A stretch of 21,984 bases of DNA from Ga0074130 sp035565355. GTDB lineage: Bacteria; Pseudomonadota; Gammaproteobacteria; Burkholderiales; Rhodocyclaceae. The stretch lies in contig DATMSM010000104.1 in NCBI GenBank assembly GCA_035565355.1, positions 1 through 21,984 on the forward strand, read 5' to 3'. Shown here piece after piece: positions 7,391-15,972 of the stretch (position 1 is the stretch's first letter; every line of letters begins with the position of its first letter). A program made the position numbers and the translations under genes. Under the pieces are notes generated by a model that saw nothing but the letters and a program-made list of their open reading frames with translations, did not search any database and was not told the DNA's origin.

Positions 7391-8712
7391 TATTTGTCGG
7401 CAAACGGATTCTTGGTGGTCTTGTACAGGATGCGTAGCGGCGTACCCTTCAGTTTGAAGGCTTCCATGAAACTTCGTTCCAAAAATCTTGTGTAGGACTC
7501 TGGAATATTGTCGAGCGCATTGCCGTGAATGACGATGATGGGCGGATTGCTGCCACCCTGGTGGGCATAACGCATCTTGGGACGGAACAGGCCATGGCGC
7601 GGCGGTTGCTGCTTTTCCAGCGCATTCTGCAGCGCGCGCGTGAGCTTGGGCGTGGTCAGCTTCATCATGGCGGCGGCATAGGCCTTGTCCACCGAGGTGA
7701 GCACCCCACCGATGCCCTCGCCGTTCAGCGCGGAGATAAAGTGCAAGCGCGCGAAGCCGAGGAAATTGAGCTTGCGGTTGATGTCGAGCTTGATCTGTTC
7801 GCGCCGATAGCTGTCCACCACGTCCCACTTATTCACCGCGATCACCAGCGCCCGGCCTGACTCGACGATGAAGCCGGCGATGTGCGCATCCTGGTCTGAC
7901 ACGTCCTGGCTGGCGTCGAGCATGAGCACAGCCACATTGGCGGCTTCGATGGCCTGCAGCGTCTTGATGACGGAGAACTTCTCGACGGCCTCGAACACCT
8001 TGCCCTTGCGGCGCAGGCCGGCGGTGTCGATCAGGGTATAGGCGCGGCCGTTACGCTCGAAAGGCACCTCAATCGCATCACGCGTGGTGCCCGGCATATC
8101 GAAGGCAATGACGCGCTCTTCGCCGAGCATGGCATTGATGAAGGTGCTCTTGCCAACGTTCGGGCGGCCGACGATGGCGACCTTGGGGCCACGTGTTTCA
8201 TCGGCTTCCTCGGCATCCAGCGGAAACGGTGCCAGCGCCTGCTCGACCAGATCGCGCACGCCATCGCCGTGGGCGGCAGAAATGACCAGCGGTTCGCCCA
8301 GGCCCAGTTGATGGAACTCGGCCGACACCATGGCCTGGTTCATACCTTCAGCCTTGTTCACCACCAACAGCAGCGGACGGCCGCTCTTGCGCAGGCGCTC
8401 GCCGATCGCTTCGTCCTGCGGCGTCAGGCCGGCACGCCCGTCGACGATAAACAGCAGCATGTCCGACTCGGCAATCGCCGCCTCGGCCTGCTGCGCCATT
8501 TCCTTGAGGATGCCTTCCTTGGCGCGCGGCTCGAAGCCGCCGGTATCGACAACCAGATAGGCACGATCGCCGACCCGGCCGTGGCCATAGTGACGATCGC
8601 GGGTCAGGCCCGGCATGTCCGCCACCAGCGCATCGCGCGTTCTGGTCAGACGATTGAACAGGGTGGACTTGCCGACGTTGGGTCGGCCGACCAGGGCCAG
8701 CGTGGGTTTCAT
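7390..8712 (-). CDS. der: ribosome biogenesis GTPase Der (EngA)
   Basis: Der acts in 50S subunit maturation and has two tandem GTPase domains plus a C-terminal KH-like domain. In this 440-residue protein domain 1 has GRPNVGKST (9-17), DTGGF (56-60) and NKAEG (119-123). Domain 2 has GRPNVGKST (182-190), DTAGL (229-233) and NKWD (294-297). The KH-like part runs to the basic end TTKNPFADK. In domain 1 the base-recognition motif is NKAE rather than the usual NKxD. The start overlaps the bamB stop (ATGA), so translation is coupled. der downstream of bamB is the same order as in E. coli. Confidence 0.98.
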   Translation of the reverse strand: MKPTLALVGRPNVGKSTLFNRLTRTRDALVADMPGLTRDRHYGHGRVGDRAYLVVDTGGFEPRAKEGILKEMAQQAEAAIAESDMLLFIVDGRAGLTPQDEAIGERLRKSGRPLLLVVNKAEGMNQAMVSAEFHQLGLGEPLVISAAHGDGVRDLVEQALAPFPLDAEEADETRGPKVAIVGRPNVGKSTFINAMLGEERVIAFDMPGTTRDAIEVPFERNGRAYTLIDTAGLRRKGKVFEAVEKFSVIKTLQAIEAANVAVLMLDASQDVSDQDAHIAGFIVESGRALVIAVNKWDVVDSYRREQIKLDINRKLNFLGFARLHFISALNGEGIGGVLTSVDKAYAAAMMKLTTPKLTRALQNALEKQQPPRHGLFRPKMRYAHQGGSNPPIIVIHGNALDNIPESYTRFLERSFMEAFKLKGTPLRILYKTTKNPFADK

Positions 8713-9869
8713 TGCTTCTCTAGGACCAGGGAGTAAATGCCGCCGTTCTTGGTCTGAATCACGAAACCATTTTCGGTAGGCTGGGGTTCAGCGGCGATGG
8801 GGCTGCCATCGGTGCTCATGCGGGCCGCAAAGGCGCCGTCGTCGCGACGCAGCACATGGATATAGCCTTGTGCGTCGCCCACGGCAATATGCTGCCCCAG
8901 GGTAATCGGACGCGACAGACCGCGATTGGCCAGGGCTGTCTGCTTCCACAGGCTGGCACCGGTATAACGGTCGAAAGCCTGGATCGCGCCCTTGTCGTCG
9001 CTCACATAGACCGCCTTGCTGTCGATATCGAGACCGGCGCTGCTGGAAACCTCGCGCGACCAGAGACTGCTGCCGGTCGATATATCGATACACGCAGCCC
9101 GCCCCTGGAAAGCCACGGCACAGGCGTTGCGCACATCAAGGACAGGCGTGCTCGTAATGTCGGCCACGCGCTCAAGTTCGGTTGCGCCCTTGGGCTGGGC
9201 GATGCTAATTTCCCACAGCGCAGCGCCGTTGCTGGTGGCGATGGCCACCAGGCGGCCGCCGGGGAAGCCGGCCAGAATGCCCGGCCCGGCCAGTAGCACG
9301 CCGGCATTGGTGCGCAGGGTCAGCGCTGGCATGCTGCGCTGGTAGACCCACTTGCGCTTGCCTTCCGCCTGCTCGAACGCGAACACGCGCGCATCACCGC
9401 TACGTACGATCACCAGTCCTTGCCCGACAGCCGGGGCCGCGAGCACTTCGGAAGAGGCGCGGGCCTGCCACTTGGGCTTGCCGTCGGCGCTATCGAAGAC
9501 CAGCACTTCGCCCTTGGCCGTGCCCACCGCAACGACCTGGCGGTCGGCACCGACGCCACCCGAGATGGGCTGACCGACGTTGATACGCCAGACCTCACGA
9601 CCACTGTCGTAACGCGTCAGCGCGCCATTCTTGCTCGCCACGTAGACAGAATCGCCAACGACAGCAGGCGTCAGGGTAAATTCCTCGCTCTTGCCGGTAC
9701 TCACCTGCCACTGCGTCTTGATGCCGACAGTGGGCTGAAAGCTGACCAGCTCCGCCGGCTTGATCTTGGGTCCCGAAGAGGAAAACGGATTCAGCTTTTC
9801 CACGGTCGAGCAGGCGCCAAGCAGCGCGCTCAGGGCAAGCAAGAGGCCGCCACGCGCGATGCACTTCAT
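8709..9869 (-). CDS. bamB: outer-membrane assembly lipoprotein BamB
   Basis: BamB is a lipoprotein of the BAM complex that helps insert beta-barrel proteins into the outer membrane. The 386-residue protein has a lipoprotein signal with lipobox LGAC (residues 17-20) and Ser after the Cys, which fits outer-membrane sorting. The rest is a PQQ-like beta-propeller: repeated blades such as GDSVYVASKNGALTRYDSG, KGEVLVFDSADGKPKWQ and KAVYVSDDKGAIQAFDRYTG, each with the WQ/W-R turn of that fold. GGAGG lies nine bases before the ATG. Its ATG shares one base with the yfgM stop (TGATG), and its stop overlaps the der start. Confidence 0.97.
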   Translation of the reverse strand: MKCIARGGLLLALSALLGACSTVEKLNPFSSSGPKIKPAELVSFQPTVGIKTQWQVSTGKSEEFTLTPAVVGDSVYVASKNGALTRYDSGREVWRINVGQPISGGVGADRQVVAVGTAKGEVLVFDSADGKPKWQARASSEVLAAPAVGQGLVIVRSGDARVFAFEQAEGKRKWVYQRSMPALTLRTNAGVLLAGPGILAGFPGGRLVAIATSNGAALWEISIAQPKGATELERVADITSTPVLDVRNACAVAFQGRAACIDISTGSSLWSREVSSSAGLDIDSKAVYVSDDKGAIQAFDRYTGASLWKQTALANRGLSRPITLGQHIAVGDAQGYIHVLRRDDGAFAARMSTDGSPIAAEPQPTENGFVIQTKNGGIYSLVLEKQ

Positions 9870-10540
9870 CAGGCCTTGCCTCCGACCGAGTCAAGCTTGA
9901 GCTGCATAAGCTCGCGATACATGGCCTGGCGCTGGGCATCCGGAGAGCCCTGGTCGCCCTTGCCATCCAGGGTATTCAGCGCGGCCTGATAAGCCGTGCG
10001 CGCTTCATCCCCCTTGCCCTGCGCGGCGTAAATATCACCCTTGAGCTCGGCATAGCGTGCGGCAAAACCAGCTTCCGGCTCATGACCCAGTTGCTGCAGC
10101 GCTTCGTCGTAAGCCTTTTCATCCAGCAGTAGACCTGCTAGGCGCAGCCGCGCCAGATCGCGCAAGGACGGATCGCTCGCCTTGTCCGCCGCCCAGGTCA
10201 GTTGCGCCTTGGCGTTCTTGAGATCGCCCGCTTCGGCCTGAATCTTGGCAGTCAGCAGCGCGCCCATGCCAGCGTAGACGGTGCCCGAATAGTTTTCGGC
10301 CAGCGCCACGGCCATATCGCGCGTCACCTTGGCGTCGTGCTTCTCGGCGGCGGCCTGCAACTGGCCGTAGACCGAGCTGGCTTCAACGGCCTGCTTGTCC
10401 TGCCACCACTTCCAGCCGGACACGGAGGCGGCGACAACGGCCGCGGCAAGGGCCAGATTGACTACCTTGTTTCCGTGATCACGCCACCAGGCCTTGAGCG
10501 CTTCGAGCTGTTCCTGCTCTTCGTGGTCATACACTGCCAT
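9869..10540 (-). CDS. YfgM-family inner-membrane TPR protein
   Basis: A 223-residue protein with a cytoplasmic N-terminus (MAVYDHEEQEQLEALKAWW), one membrane segment at about residues 25-45 ending GWKWW, and a periplasmic helical part with tetratricopeptide-like repeats (for example RLAGLLLDEKAYDEALQQL and ELKGDIYAAQGKGDEARTAY). This matches YfgM, which in E. coli binds the SecYEG translocon and periplasmic chaperones. That role is taken from the family, not shown here. Placement between hisS and bamB is the same as in E. coli. The start is one base after the hisS stop. Confidence 0.92.
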   Translation of the reverse strand: MAVYDHEEQEQLEALKAWWRDHGNKVVNLALAAAVVAASVSGWKWWQDKQAVEASSVYGQLQAAAEKHDAKVTRDMAVALAENYSGTVYAGMGALLTAKIQAEAGDLKNAKAQLTWAADKASDPSLRDLARLRLAGLLLDEKAYDEALQQLGHEPEAGFAARYAELKGDIYAAQGKGDEARTAYQAALNTLDGKGDQGSPDAQRQAMYRELMQLKLDSVGGKA

Positions 10541-10541
10541 C

Positions 10542-11834
10542 TCAGTCTTCCTCAGTATCGTCGGTCGAGAAAATCAGATTGTTCACGGCCTCGGCCAGAT
10601 CGGCCAGCGCCACTTGTTGCTGCTCTCCCACTTCACGCAGGAGCTTGAGACTGACGACACCGGCATTCGCCTCGTCGTCGCCAATAATCGCCGCCAGCGG
10701 TGCGCCGCTGCCGTCGGCGCGCTTCATCTGCGACTTGAAACTACCACCGCCGCAATGCTGCAGCACGTCAAAGCCGCTGCTGCGCAACTCTTCGGCCACA
10801 CGAAAGGCAAAGCGGCCCGCCGCATCGCCCTGTGCCACCAGATAGACATCAGGCGCAACCGCCAGCGCTTCGTTGCCCTGATCCTTCCACAGCGCCAACA
10901 GGCGCTCGACGCCCATCGCGAAGCCACAGGCCGGGGCGGGCTTGCCGCCGAGCTGCGCAATAAGACCGTCATAACGCCCACCGGCGCAAACCGTACCCTG
11001 GGCGCCCAACTGATCGGTGACCCATTCGAACACGGTCAGGTTGTAGTAGTCGAGGCCGCGCACCAGGCGCGGATTGACGCGCGCATGAATGCCCGCATCC
11101 TTGAGAATGGCCTGCACGCCTTCGAAATGCTTGAGCGAGTCCTCGCCCAGATAGTCCATCAGCTTGGGCGCTGCTTCGACCAGCGCTTGCATGTCCGGAT
11201 TCTTGGTGTCGAGGATGCGCAGCGGATTGGTGTGCAGGCGACGCTGCGCATCGGCATCCAGTTGCGCCGCATGCTGCTCGAAGTAAGCGATCAGGGCGGC
11301 GCGATGCTGCTGACGTTCCTCGACACTGCCCAGTGAATTGATTTCGAGACGTATGCCCTCCAGGCCAAGGTCGTCCCACAGCCGTGCCGTCATCAGGATC
11401 TGCTCGGCATCGATGTCCGGTCCGGCAAAACCCAGGGCTTCCACGCCGATCTGGTGGAACTGGCGATAGCGCCCTTTCTGCGGACGCTCATGGCGGAACA
11501 TCGGCCCCTGATACCAGAGCCGCTTCGGGCCATCGTAGAGCATATTGTGCTGAAGCACGGCGCGCACGCAGGAAGCCGTGCCCTCAGGGCGCAGCGTCAG
11601 CTTTTCGCCGTTCAACGCATCCTCGAAGGAATACATTTCCTTCTCGACGATATCGGTGACTTCGCCGATGGCGCGCGAAAACAGCGGCGTCGGCTCCACC
11701 AGCGGCATGCGGATAGGCTTGTAGCCATAGGCGCGCAACCAGTCGCGGATCATGTCCTCGAACTGTTCCCAAAGCTCGGCTTCGGCAGGCAGGATGTCGT
11801 TCATCCCGCGGATGGCTTGTAGTGTTTGACTCAT
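10542..11834 (-). CDS. hisS: histidyl-tRNA synthetase
   Basis: This class II synthetase charges tRNA-His with histidine in the cytoplasm. The 430-residue protein has all expected blocks: the N-terminal AIRGMNDILP, motif 1 region ending RMPLVEPTPLF, motif 2 FRHERPQKGRYRQFHQ (113-128), the histidine-specific LVRGLDYY (257-264) and AGGRYDGL (284-291), motif 3 GFAMGVERL (304-312), and a C-terminal anticodon-binding domain of about 100 residues. It is clearly the catalytic enzyme, in contrast to the paralogue HisZ about 7 kb away. The upstream GGAGAG is 11 bases from the ATG, a little far. Fifty-eight bases separate it from ispG. Confidence 0.98.
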   Translation of the reverse strand: MSQTLQAIRGMNDILPAEAELWEQFEDMIRDWLRAYGYKPIRMPLVEPTPLFSRAIGEVTDIVEKEMYSFEDALNGEKLTLRPEGTASCVRAVLQHNMLYDGPKRLWYQGPMFRHERPQKGRYRQFHQIGVEALGFAGPDIDAEQILMTARLWDDLGLEGIRLEINSLGSVEERQQHRAALIAYFEQHAAQLDADAQRRLHTNPLRILDTKNPDMQALVEAAPKLMDYLGEDSLKHFEGVQAILKDAGIHARVNPRLVRGLDYYNLTVFEWVTDQLGAQGTVCAGGRYDGLIAQLGGKPAPACGFAMGVERLLALWKDQGNEALAVAPDVYLVAQGDAAGRFAFRVAEELRSSGFDVLQHCGGGSFKSQMKRADGSGAPLAAIIGDDEANAGVVSLKLLREVGEQQQVALADLAEAVNNLIFSTDDTEED

Positions 11835-11892
11835 ATTCTTTTGTGCTCTCCGAATTATTGACGGAAAGCCATAATGCGAAGGAGGCCGCCGC

Positions 11893-13152
11893 TTACTGCT
11901 GACGGTGCAGCGGGTAACTACGTGCTACGTAATCATCGATAATGGTTTTGAACTCGTCGATCAGGTCTTCGCCCTTGAGCGTGATCGTGTGTTCACCATC
12001 GACATAGACCGGCGCCACGGGCGACTCACCCGTGCCCGGCAGGCTGATGCCGATATTGGCGTGCTTGCTTTCGCCCGGGCCATTGACCACGCAGCCCATC
12101 ACGGCCAGGGTCATGTTTTCCACACCGACACGCTCCAGACGCCAGGCCGGCATCTTGTCGCGCACATAACTCTGCACGTCCTGCGCCAGCTCCTGGAAGT
12201 AAGTGCTGGTGGTACGCCCGCAACCCGGACAGGCTGCCACCAGCGGCGTGAAAGCGCGCAAGCCCATGGTCTGCAACAGCTCCTGCGCCACCACCACTTC
12301 ACGCGTGCGATCGCCATTCGGTTCCGGCGTCAAGGACACGCGGATGGTATCGCCGATGCCCTGCTGCAGCAGCACGCCCATGGCGGCGCTGGAAGCGACA
12401 ATACCCTTGGAGCCCATACCGGCCTCGGTCAGCCCCAAATGCAGCGGGTAGTCGCACTTTCCGGCCAGGTCCGCATAGATTGCGATCAGATCCTGTACGC
12501 CCGAAACCTTGCACGACAGGATAATCTTGTCCGGCGACAAACCAAACTCGACCGCCTGCGCTGCTGCCTCCAGGGCGGACGTGACCATGGCCTCGCGCAT
12601 GATCTCGGTCGCGTTCTTCGGTTCTGCGCGCTTGGCGTTTTCATCCATGACGCGCGCCAGCAAAGCCTGATCCAGGCTGCCCCAGTTGACGCCAATACGC
12701 ACCGGCTTGTCGTACTTGGCGGCGATCTCGATCAGCTGCGCATATTGCTCGTCACGCTTGCTGCCCTTGCCCACATTGCCGGGGTTGATACGCAGCTTGT
12801 CCAGCGCCTCGGCACATTCCGGGAACTCGCTCAGCAGGCGATGGCCATTGAAGTGGAAGTCGCCGACCAGGGGCACATCAATCTTCATCTGCGCCAGGCG
12901 CTCGCGTACCTTGGGCACGGCCGCGGCGGCCTCGCGCGTATTTACGGTGATGCGCACGATCTCCGAACCGGCACGCGCCAGCTGGGCCACCTGCATCGCC
13001 GTGGCGAAATCATCCGCCGTGTCGGTATTGGTCATGGACTGAACCACCACCGGTGCGATGGCCGTACCGCCTACACCGCCACCGACCAGAACCTTGCCGA
13101 CACTGACCTGGCGCGTCTTGCGCCGGAGAGGGAAGTTACTTTGTGTTGTCAT
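11893..13152 (-). CDS. ispG: 4-hydroxy-3-methylbut-2-en-1-yl diphosphate synthase (IspG/GcpE)
   Basis: IspG converts the cyclic diphosphate MEcPP to HMBPP, the second-last step of the MEP isoprenoid pathway, using a [4Fe-4S] cluster. In the 419-residue protein the cluster ligands are visible as C308-PG-C311 and C354 in CVVNGPGE, with Glu361 in the same motif. The TIM-barrel half begins near QVSVGKVLVGG and includes PLVGDFHFNGH (94-104). I chose the ATG at 13152, which starts inside rodZ and overlaps it by 17 bases in another frame; a TTG directly before it is the alternative. No clear ribosome site is seen, so coupling to rodZ is likely. The length includes the insert typical of Gram-negative enzymes. 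Confidence 0.97.
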   Translation of the reverse strand: MTTQSNFPLRRKTRQVSVGKVLVGGGVGGTAIAPVVVQSMTNTDTADDFATAMQVAQLARAGSEIVRITVNTREAAAAVPKVRERLAQMKIDVPLVGDFHFNGHRLLSEFPECAEALDKLRINPGNVGKGSKRDEQYAQLIEIAAKYDKPVRIGVNWGSLDQALLARVMDENAKRAEPKNATEIMREAMVTSALEAAAQAVEFGLSPDKIILSCKVSGVQDLIAIYADLAGKCDYPLHLGLTEAGMGSKGIVASSAAMGVLLQQGIGDTIRVSLTPEPNGDRTREVVVAQELLQTMGLRAFTPLVAACPGCGRTTSTYFQELAQDVQSYVRDKMPAWRLERVGVENMTLAVMGCVVNGPGESKHANIGISLPGTGESPVAPVYVDGEHTITLKGEDLIDEFKTIIDDYVARSYPLHRQQ

Positions 13153-14017
13153 CAAGCGTCAGGCGTGCCACATCGACACGGGTATAAGGCTGCAAATCGA
13201 TACTGCGGTCTTCGTAGCGCAGCTTCACCGATTGCGCATTGCCGATCACGAGCTGGAACGGCGGCAGGCCGCGTACGGACTGCCGGCTGTCCGGGGTGCT
13301 GTTGCCGCTGTAGAGAATGCGATTGCTCGCATCCCGCACCTCGACCCAGGACACGCCGCCGAAGCTCAATTGCAACAGGCGCTCGTTGGGGTTGGGCGCG
13401 ACCGGCGGCACATCGGCCGCGGGCATTGCTGCAGCCGGCGCGGCGGCATCAGCCGATACGGCGGGCGCAATGATGGTCGGCGTCGGCGCTACCGTCACGG
13501 AGGCTTCGGCCGTAGCCTCCGGCACGGCAACAGGTGCCGGTGCGGCAAACTCGGCGGCGGGTTCGGCGGCTTTGTCCAGCGTTGCGGAAGTATCCTGCCC
13601 TTGCCAGGCAAACCAGGCCACGCCGCCCAGCAGCAGCACAAAACCGGCCAGCCAGTAGACACGCTTGCTGGGATCCTGCACGCCGGTCGGCATTTCTGCA
13701 TTCATGTTGTCCGCCACATGCATCTCGGCCACCGCCAACGGTGCCTGCGGTTCCAGCGCGGCCAGCAGGGGTGCCTCATCGAGGCGCAAATAACGCGCAT
13801 AGCTGCGGACAAAACCACGCAGAAAGGTCGCGCCCTGGAGCGTCGAATAGTCGTCATTCTCCAGTGCTTCCAGCTGCCGCACCCCAAACTTCAGGACTTG
13901 GGCAACCTCAGCCAGGGAATAGCCCTGGGACTGGCGCGCCGCGCGCAAGCTGGCGCCAGGCAGCGGCAGGGGTGCAGGCGTCACTTCCTCGACAGGGGTA
14001 TCAAACAATTCGCTCAT
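13136..14017 (-). CDS. rodZ: RodZ-like cytoskeleton protein (HTH + TM + DUF4115)
   Basis: RodZ links the MreB cytoskeleton to the membrane and helps keep rod shape. The 293-residue protein has an N-terminal helix-turn-helix of the Xre type (about 22-85: LRAARQSQGYSLAEVAQVL, then LENDDYSTLQGATFLRGFVRSYARYL), a membrane segment at about 120-139, an Ala/Pro-rich periplasmic linker at about 143-210, and a C-terminal DUF4115 beta domain (LQLSFGGVSWVEVRDA to VDVARLTLDD). Its ATG overlaps the pilW stop (ATGA). The pilF/pilW-rodZ-ispG-hisS order matches E. coli. The linker is low in complexity and would be expected to vary most among relatives. Confidence 0.93.
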   Translation of the reverse strand: MSELFDTPVEEVTPAPLPLPGASLRAARQSQGYSLAEVAQVLKFGVRQLEALENDDYSTLQGATFLRGFVRSYARYLRLDEAPLLAALEPQAPLAVAEMHVADNMNAEMPTGVQDPSKRVYWLAGFVLLLGGVAWFAWQGQDTSATLDKAAEPAAEFAAPAPVAVPEATAEASVTVAPTPTIIAPAVSADAAAPAAAMPAADVPPVAPNPNERLLQLSFGGVSWVEVRDASNRILYSGNSTPDSRQSVRGLPPFQLVIGNAQSVKLRYEDRSIDLQPYTRVDVARLTLDDNTK

Positions 14018-14820
14018 TCAAATCGCCCCTGCATCATGCTTTGATACTGCGGCGTGTCCTGGAACTTGCGCCGCATGAGCGTGGTGTACCTCAGCTCGCT
14101 CTCGCGGTCTCCGGCCTTGCGCTCAATGCGCGCGCCCAGCCAGACCACCTCGACGATGGGGTCCACCATGCGGCCAAGATCATTGACCTGCTGGCGCGCC
14201 TCATTCAGCCGACCGGTCTGGTAATAGGTTTCCGCCAACCAGTAACGGGCCTGGACGTTGCTGGGATCGAGACGCAGGGCGATATTCAGATGCTCCTCCG
14301 CGGCCTTGAAATCCTTGTCCTTCAACAGACAGATACCGGCATTGGTATAGGGCTTGGTCGGCGTGGGATAGAGTGTGTTGCTATAGGCCAAGCGGAAACG
14401 GCTCATGCTGTCGGCAGGGCGACCTGTCTGACAGACGAACCAGCCATAGTTGTTGTTGATTTCGGGATCGTTGGGCGCAAGCTCAAGCGCGCGACGAAAC
14501 GCCGCCTCTGCGCGGGCATTGTCCCCCAGCATCATGTGCACTAGGCCCTGCAGGCCATATGCAGGCGCGTAGCCGGAATCAGCTTCCAGCGCGATGCGGG
14601 CCTCTTCCAGCGCCACCGGATAACGCCCATCCACCGCATAGTGGGAACCCAGATCGGTATGGACCTTGGCGCGATTTCGCTCATCAGTCTGCGCCGGCTG
14701 CTGCGACATCGCCTGCACGGCGACCACGCTTCCGCCACCACCGGCAGCACCGCCCTGGGTCGTCACACATGCCGTCAGCAGGCAAGCTGCCAGCATTAGA
14801 CCCGCGCCCTGCATCCCCAT
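14014..14820 (-). CDS. pilW: type IV pilus biogenesis lipoprotein PilW/PilF
   Basis: An outer-membrane lipoprotein that in Neisseria and Pseudomonas helps the PilQ secretin assemble. The 268-residue protein has a lipoprotein signal with lipobox LTAC (residues 15-18), a Gly-rich stretch (GGAAGGGG), then about six tetratricopeptide repeats, including VHTDLGSHYAVDGRYPVALEEARIA, AEAAFRRALELAPNDPEINNNYGWFVCQTGR and ARYWLAETYYQTGRLNEARQQ. I chose the ATG at 14820 because AGGGA lies six bases upstream; a GTG at 14838 overlapping the rlmN stop (GTGA) would add six residues. No other pilus gene is in the window, so a pilus role rests on the family. Some annotators call this gene pilF. Confidence 0.92.
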   Translation of the reverse strand: MGMQGAGLMLAACLLTACVTTQGGAAGGGGSVVAVQAMSQQPAQTDERNRAKVHTDLGSHYAVDGRYPVALEEARIALEADSGYAPAYGLQGLVHMMLGDNARAEAAFRRALELAPNDPEINNNYGWFVCQTGRPADSMSRFRLAYSNTLYPTPTKPYTNAGICLLKDKDFKAAEEHLNIALRLDPSNVQARYWLAETYYQTGRLNEARQQVNDLGRMVDPIVEVVWLGARIERKAGDRESELRYTTLMRRKFQDTPQYQSMMQGRFE

Positions 14821-14834
14821 CTTCCGTCCCTGAA

Positions 14835-15941
14835 TCACCGAATGATCTCCCCGTTCGTGGCGTGTCCAGCATTTTGCAGGCGGATCACCCGCCGCGATTT
14901 GTCTTTTACCTGGCCGGCCAACTGGCCGCAGGCGGCGTCGATGTCATCGCCGCGCGTTTTACGTGTGGTCGTGATAATACCTGCGCTCATCAGGATATCG
15001 GCGAAGCGGCGAATACGATCCGATGAACTGCGCTTGAAATGCGCGGCAGGAAATGGGTTGAAGGGAATCAGGTTGTACTTGCATGGCACCTGAGCGGCAA
15101 TATCGACCAACTGGCGTGCATGGGCGTCGCTATCGTTCACACCGTCCAGCATCACGTATTCAAAGGTGATGAAGTCGCGCGGCGCCTTTTCCAGATAGCG
15201 ATTACAGGCAGCCAGCAGCTCGGCCAGCGGATACTTCTTGTTGATGGGCACCAGCTGGTCGCGCAATTCATCGTTGGGCGCATGCAGAGAAACCGCCAGC
15301 GCGACCGGGCAGGCGTCGCGCAAGCGATCCATGGCCGGCACGATGCCCGAGGTGGACACCGTCACACGACGGCGCGACAGGCCATAGGCATTGTCGTCCA
15401 GCATCAGCTTGAGCGCGGCGACCACGTTGTCGAAATTGGTGAGCGGCTCGCCCATGCCCATCATCACCACATTGCTGATGATGCGCTCGCCCTTGGGGTC
15501 GCGCCCCAGCGCCTTGTTGGCCATCCACAACTGCCCGATGATTTCGGCCGTCGTCAGATTGCGATTGAAGCCCTGCTTGCCGGTCGAGCAGAAGGCGCAG
15601 TCGAGCGCACACCCCGCCTGACTGGAAATGCACAAGGTGCCGCGATCAGCCTCGGGAATAAACACCGTCTCGATGGCGTTGTCATTGCCGACCGAGAACA
15701 GGAATTTGCGCGTGCCGTCGTGCGAAATCTTGTCGCTGACCTTGGGCGGCGCAATGATGGCGGCCTCGACCGCCAGCTTTTCCCTCAGCGTGCGGGCGAT
15801 ATCGGTCATTTGTCCGACATCCTCCGCGCCGAAGTGGTGCAACCAACGCAGCACCTGCTTGGCGCGGAACGGTTTTTCGCCCAGACCGGCGAAATAGGTC
15901 GTCAAGGCCTCTGGATCGAGATCGAGAAGATTCACAGCCAT
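14835..15941 (-). CDS. rlmN: dual-specificity 23S rRNA (A2503) and tRNA (A37) C2-methyltransferase
   Basis: RlmN is a radical SAM enzyme that puts a methyl on C2 of A2503 in 23S rRNA and A37 in certain tRNAs. The 368-residue protein has the radical SAM cluster motif C111-ALD-C115-AF-C118, the family-specific helper KPFRAKQVLRWLHH at the N-terminus, and the C-terminal Cys338 in GDDIDAACGQLAG, which matches the catalytic Cys that carries the methyl adduct. The start ATG lacks a good ribosome site. ndk ends 31 bases upstream, and the downstream gene begins in an overlapping GTGA or ATG. The same ndk-rlmN-pilF-rodZ-ispG order is found in E. coli. Confidence 0.98.
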   Translation of the reverse strand: MAVNLLDLDPEALTTYFAGLGEKPFRAKQVLRWLHHFGAEDVGQMTDIARTLREKLAVEAAIIAPPKVSDKISHDGTRKFLFSVGNDNAIETVFIPEADRGTLCISSQAGCALDCAFCSTGKQGFNRNLTTAEIIGQLWMANKALGRDPKGERIISNVVMMGMGEPLTNFDNVVAALKLMLDDNAYGLSRRRVTVSTSGIVPAMDRLRDACPVALAVSLHAPNDELRDQLVPINKKYPLAELLAACNRYLEKAPRDFITFEYVMLDGVNDSDAHARQLVDIAAQVPCKYNLIPFNPFPAAHFKRSSSDRIRRFADILMSAGIITTTRKTRGDDIDAACGQLAGQVKDKSRRVIRLQNAGHATNGEIIR

Positions 15942-15972
15942 GCTGACAGTACAGTCCGGGCGTAACTTCGAC

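Noticed and set aside
11905..13473. A 522-codon open frame on the + strand opposite ispG and rodZ
   Set aside because: It spans two real genes in antisense and turns into low-complexity Arg/Ala/Gly sequence, which is typical of a shadow frame.
13534..14544. A 336-codon open frame on the + strand opposite rodZ and pilW
   Set aside because: It is a shadow rich in Arg, Pro and Ala, with both genes opposite clearly real.
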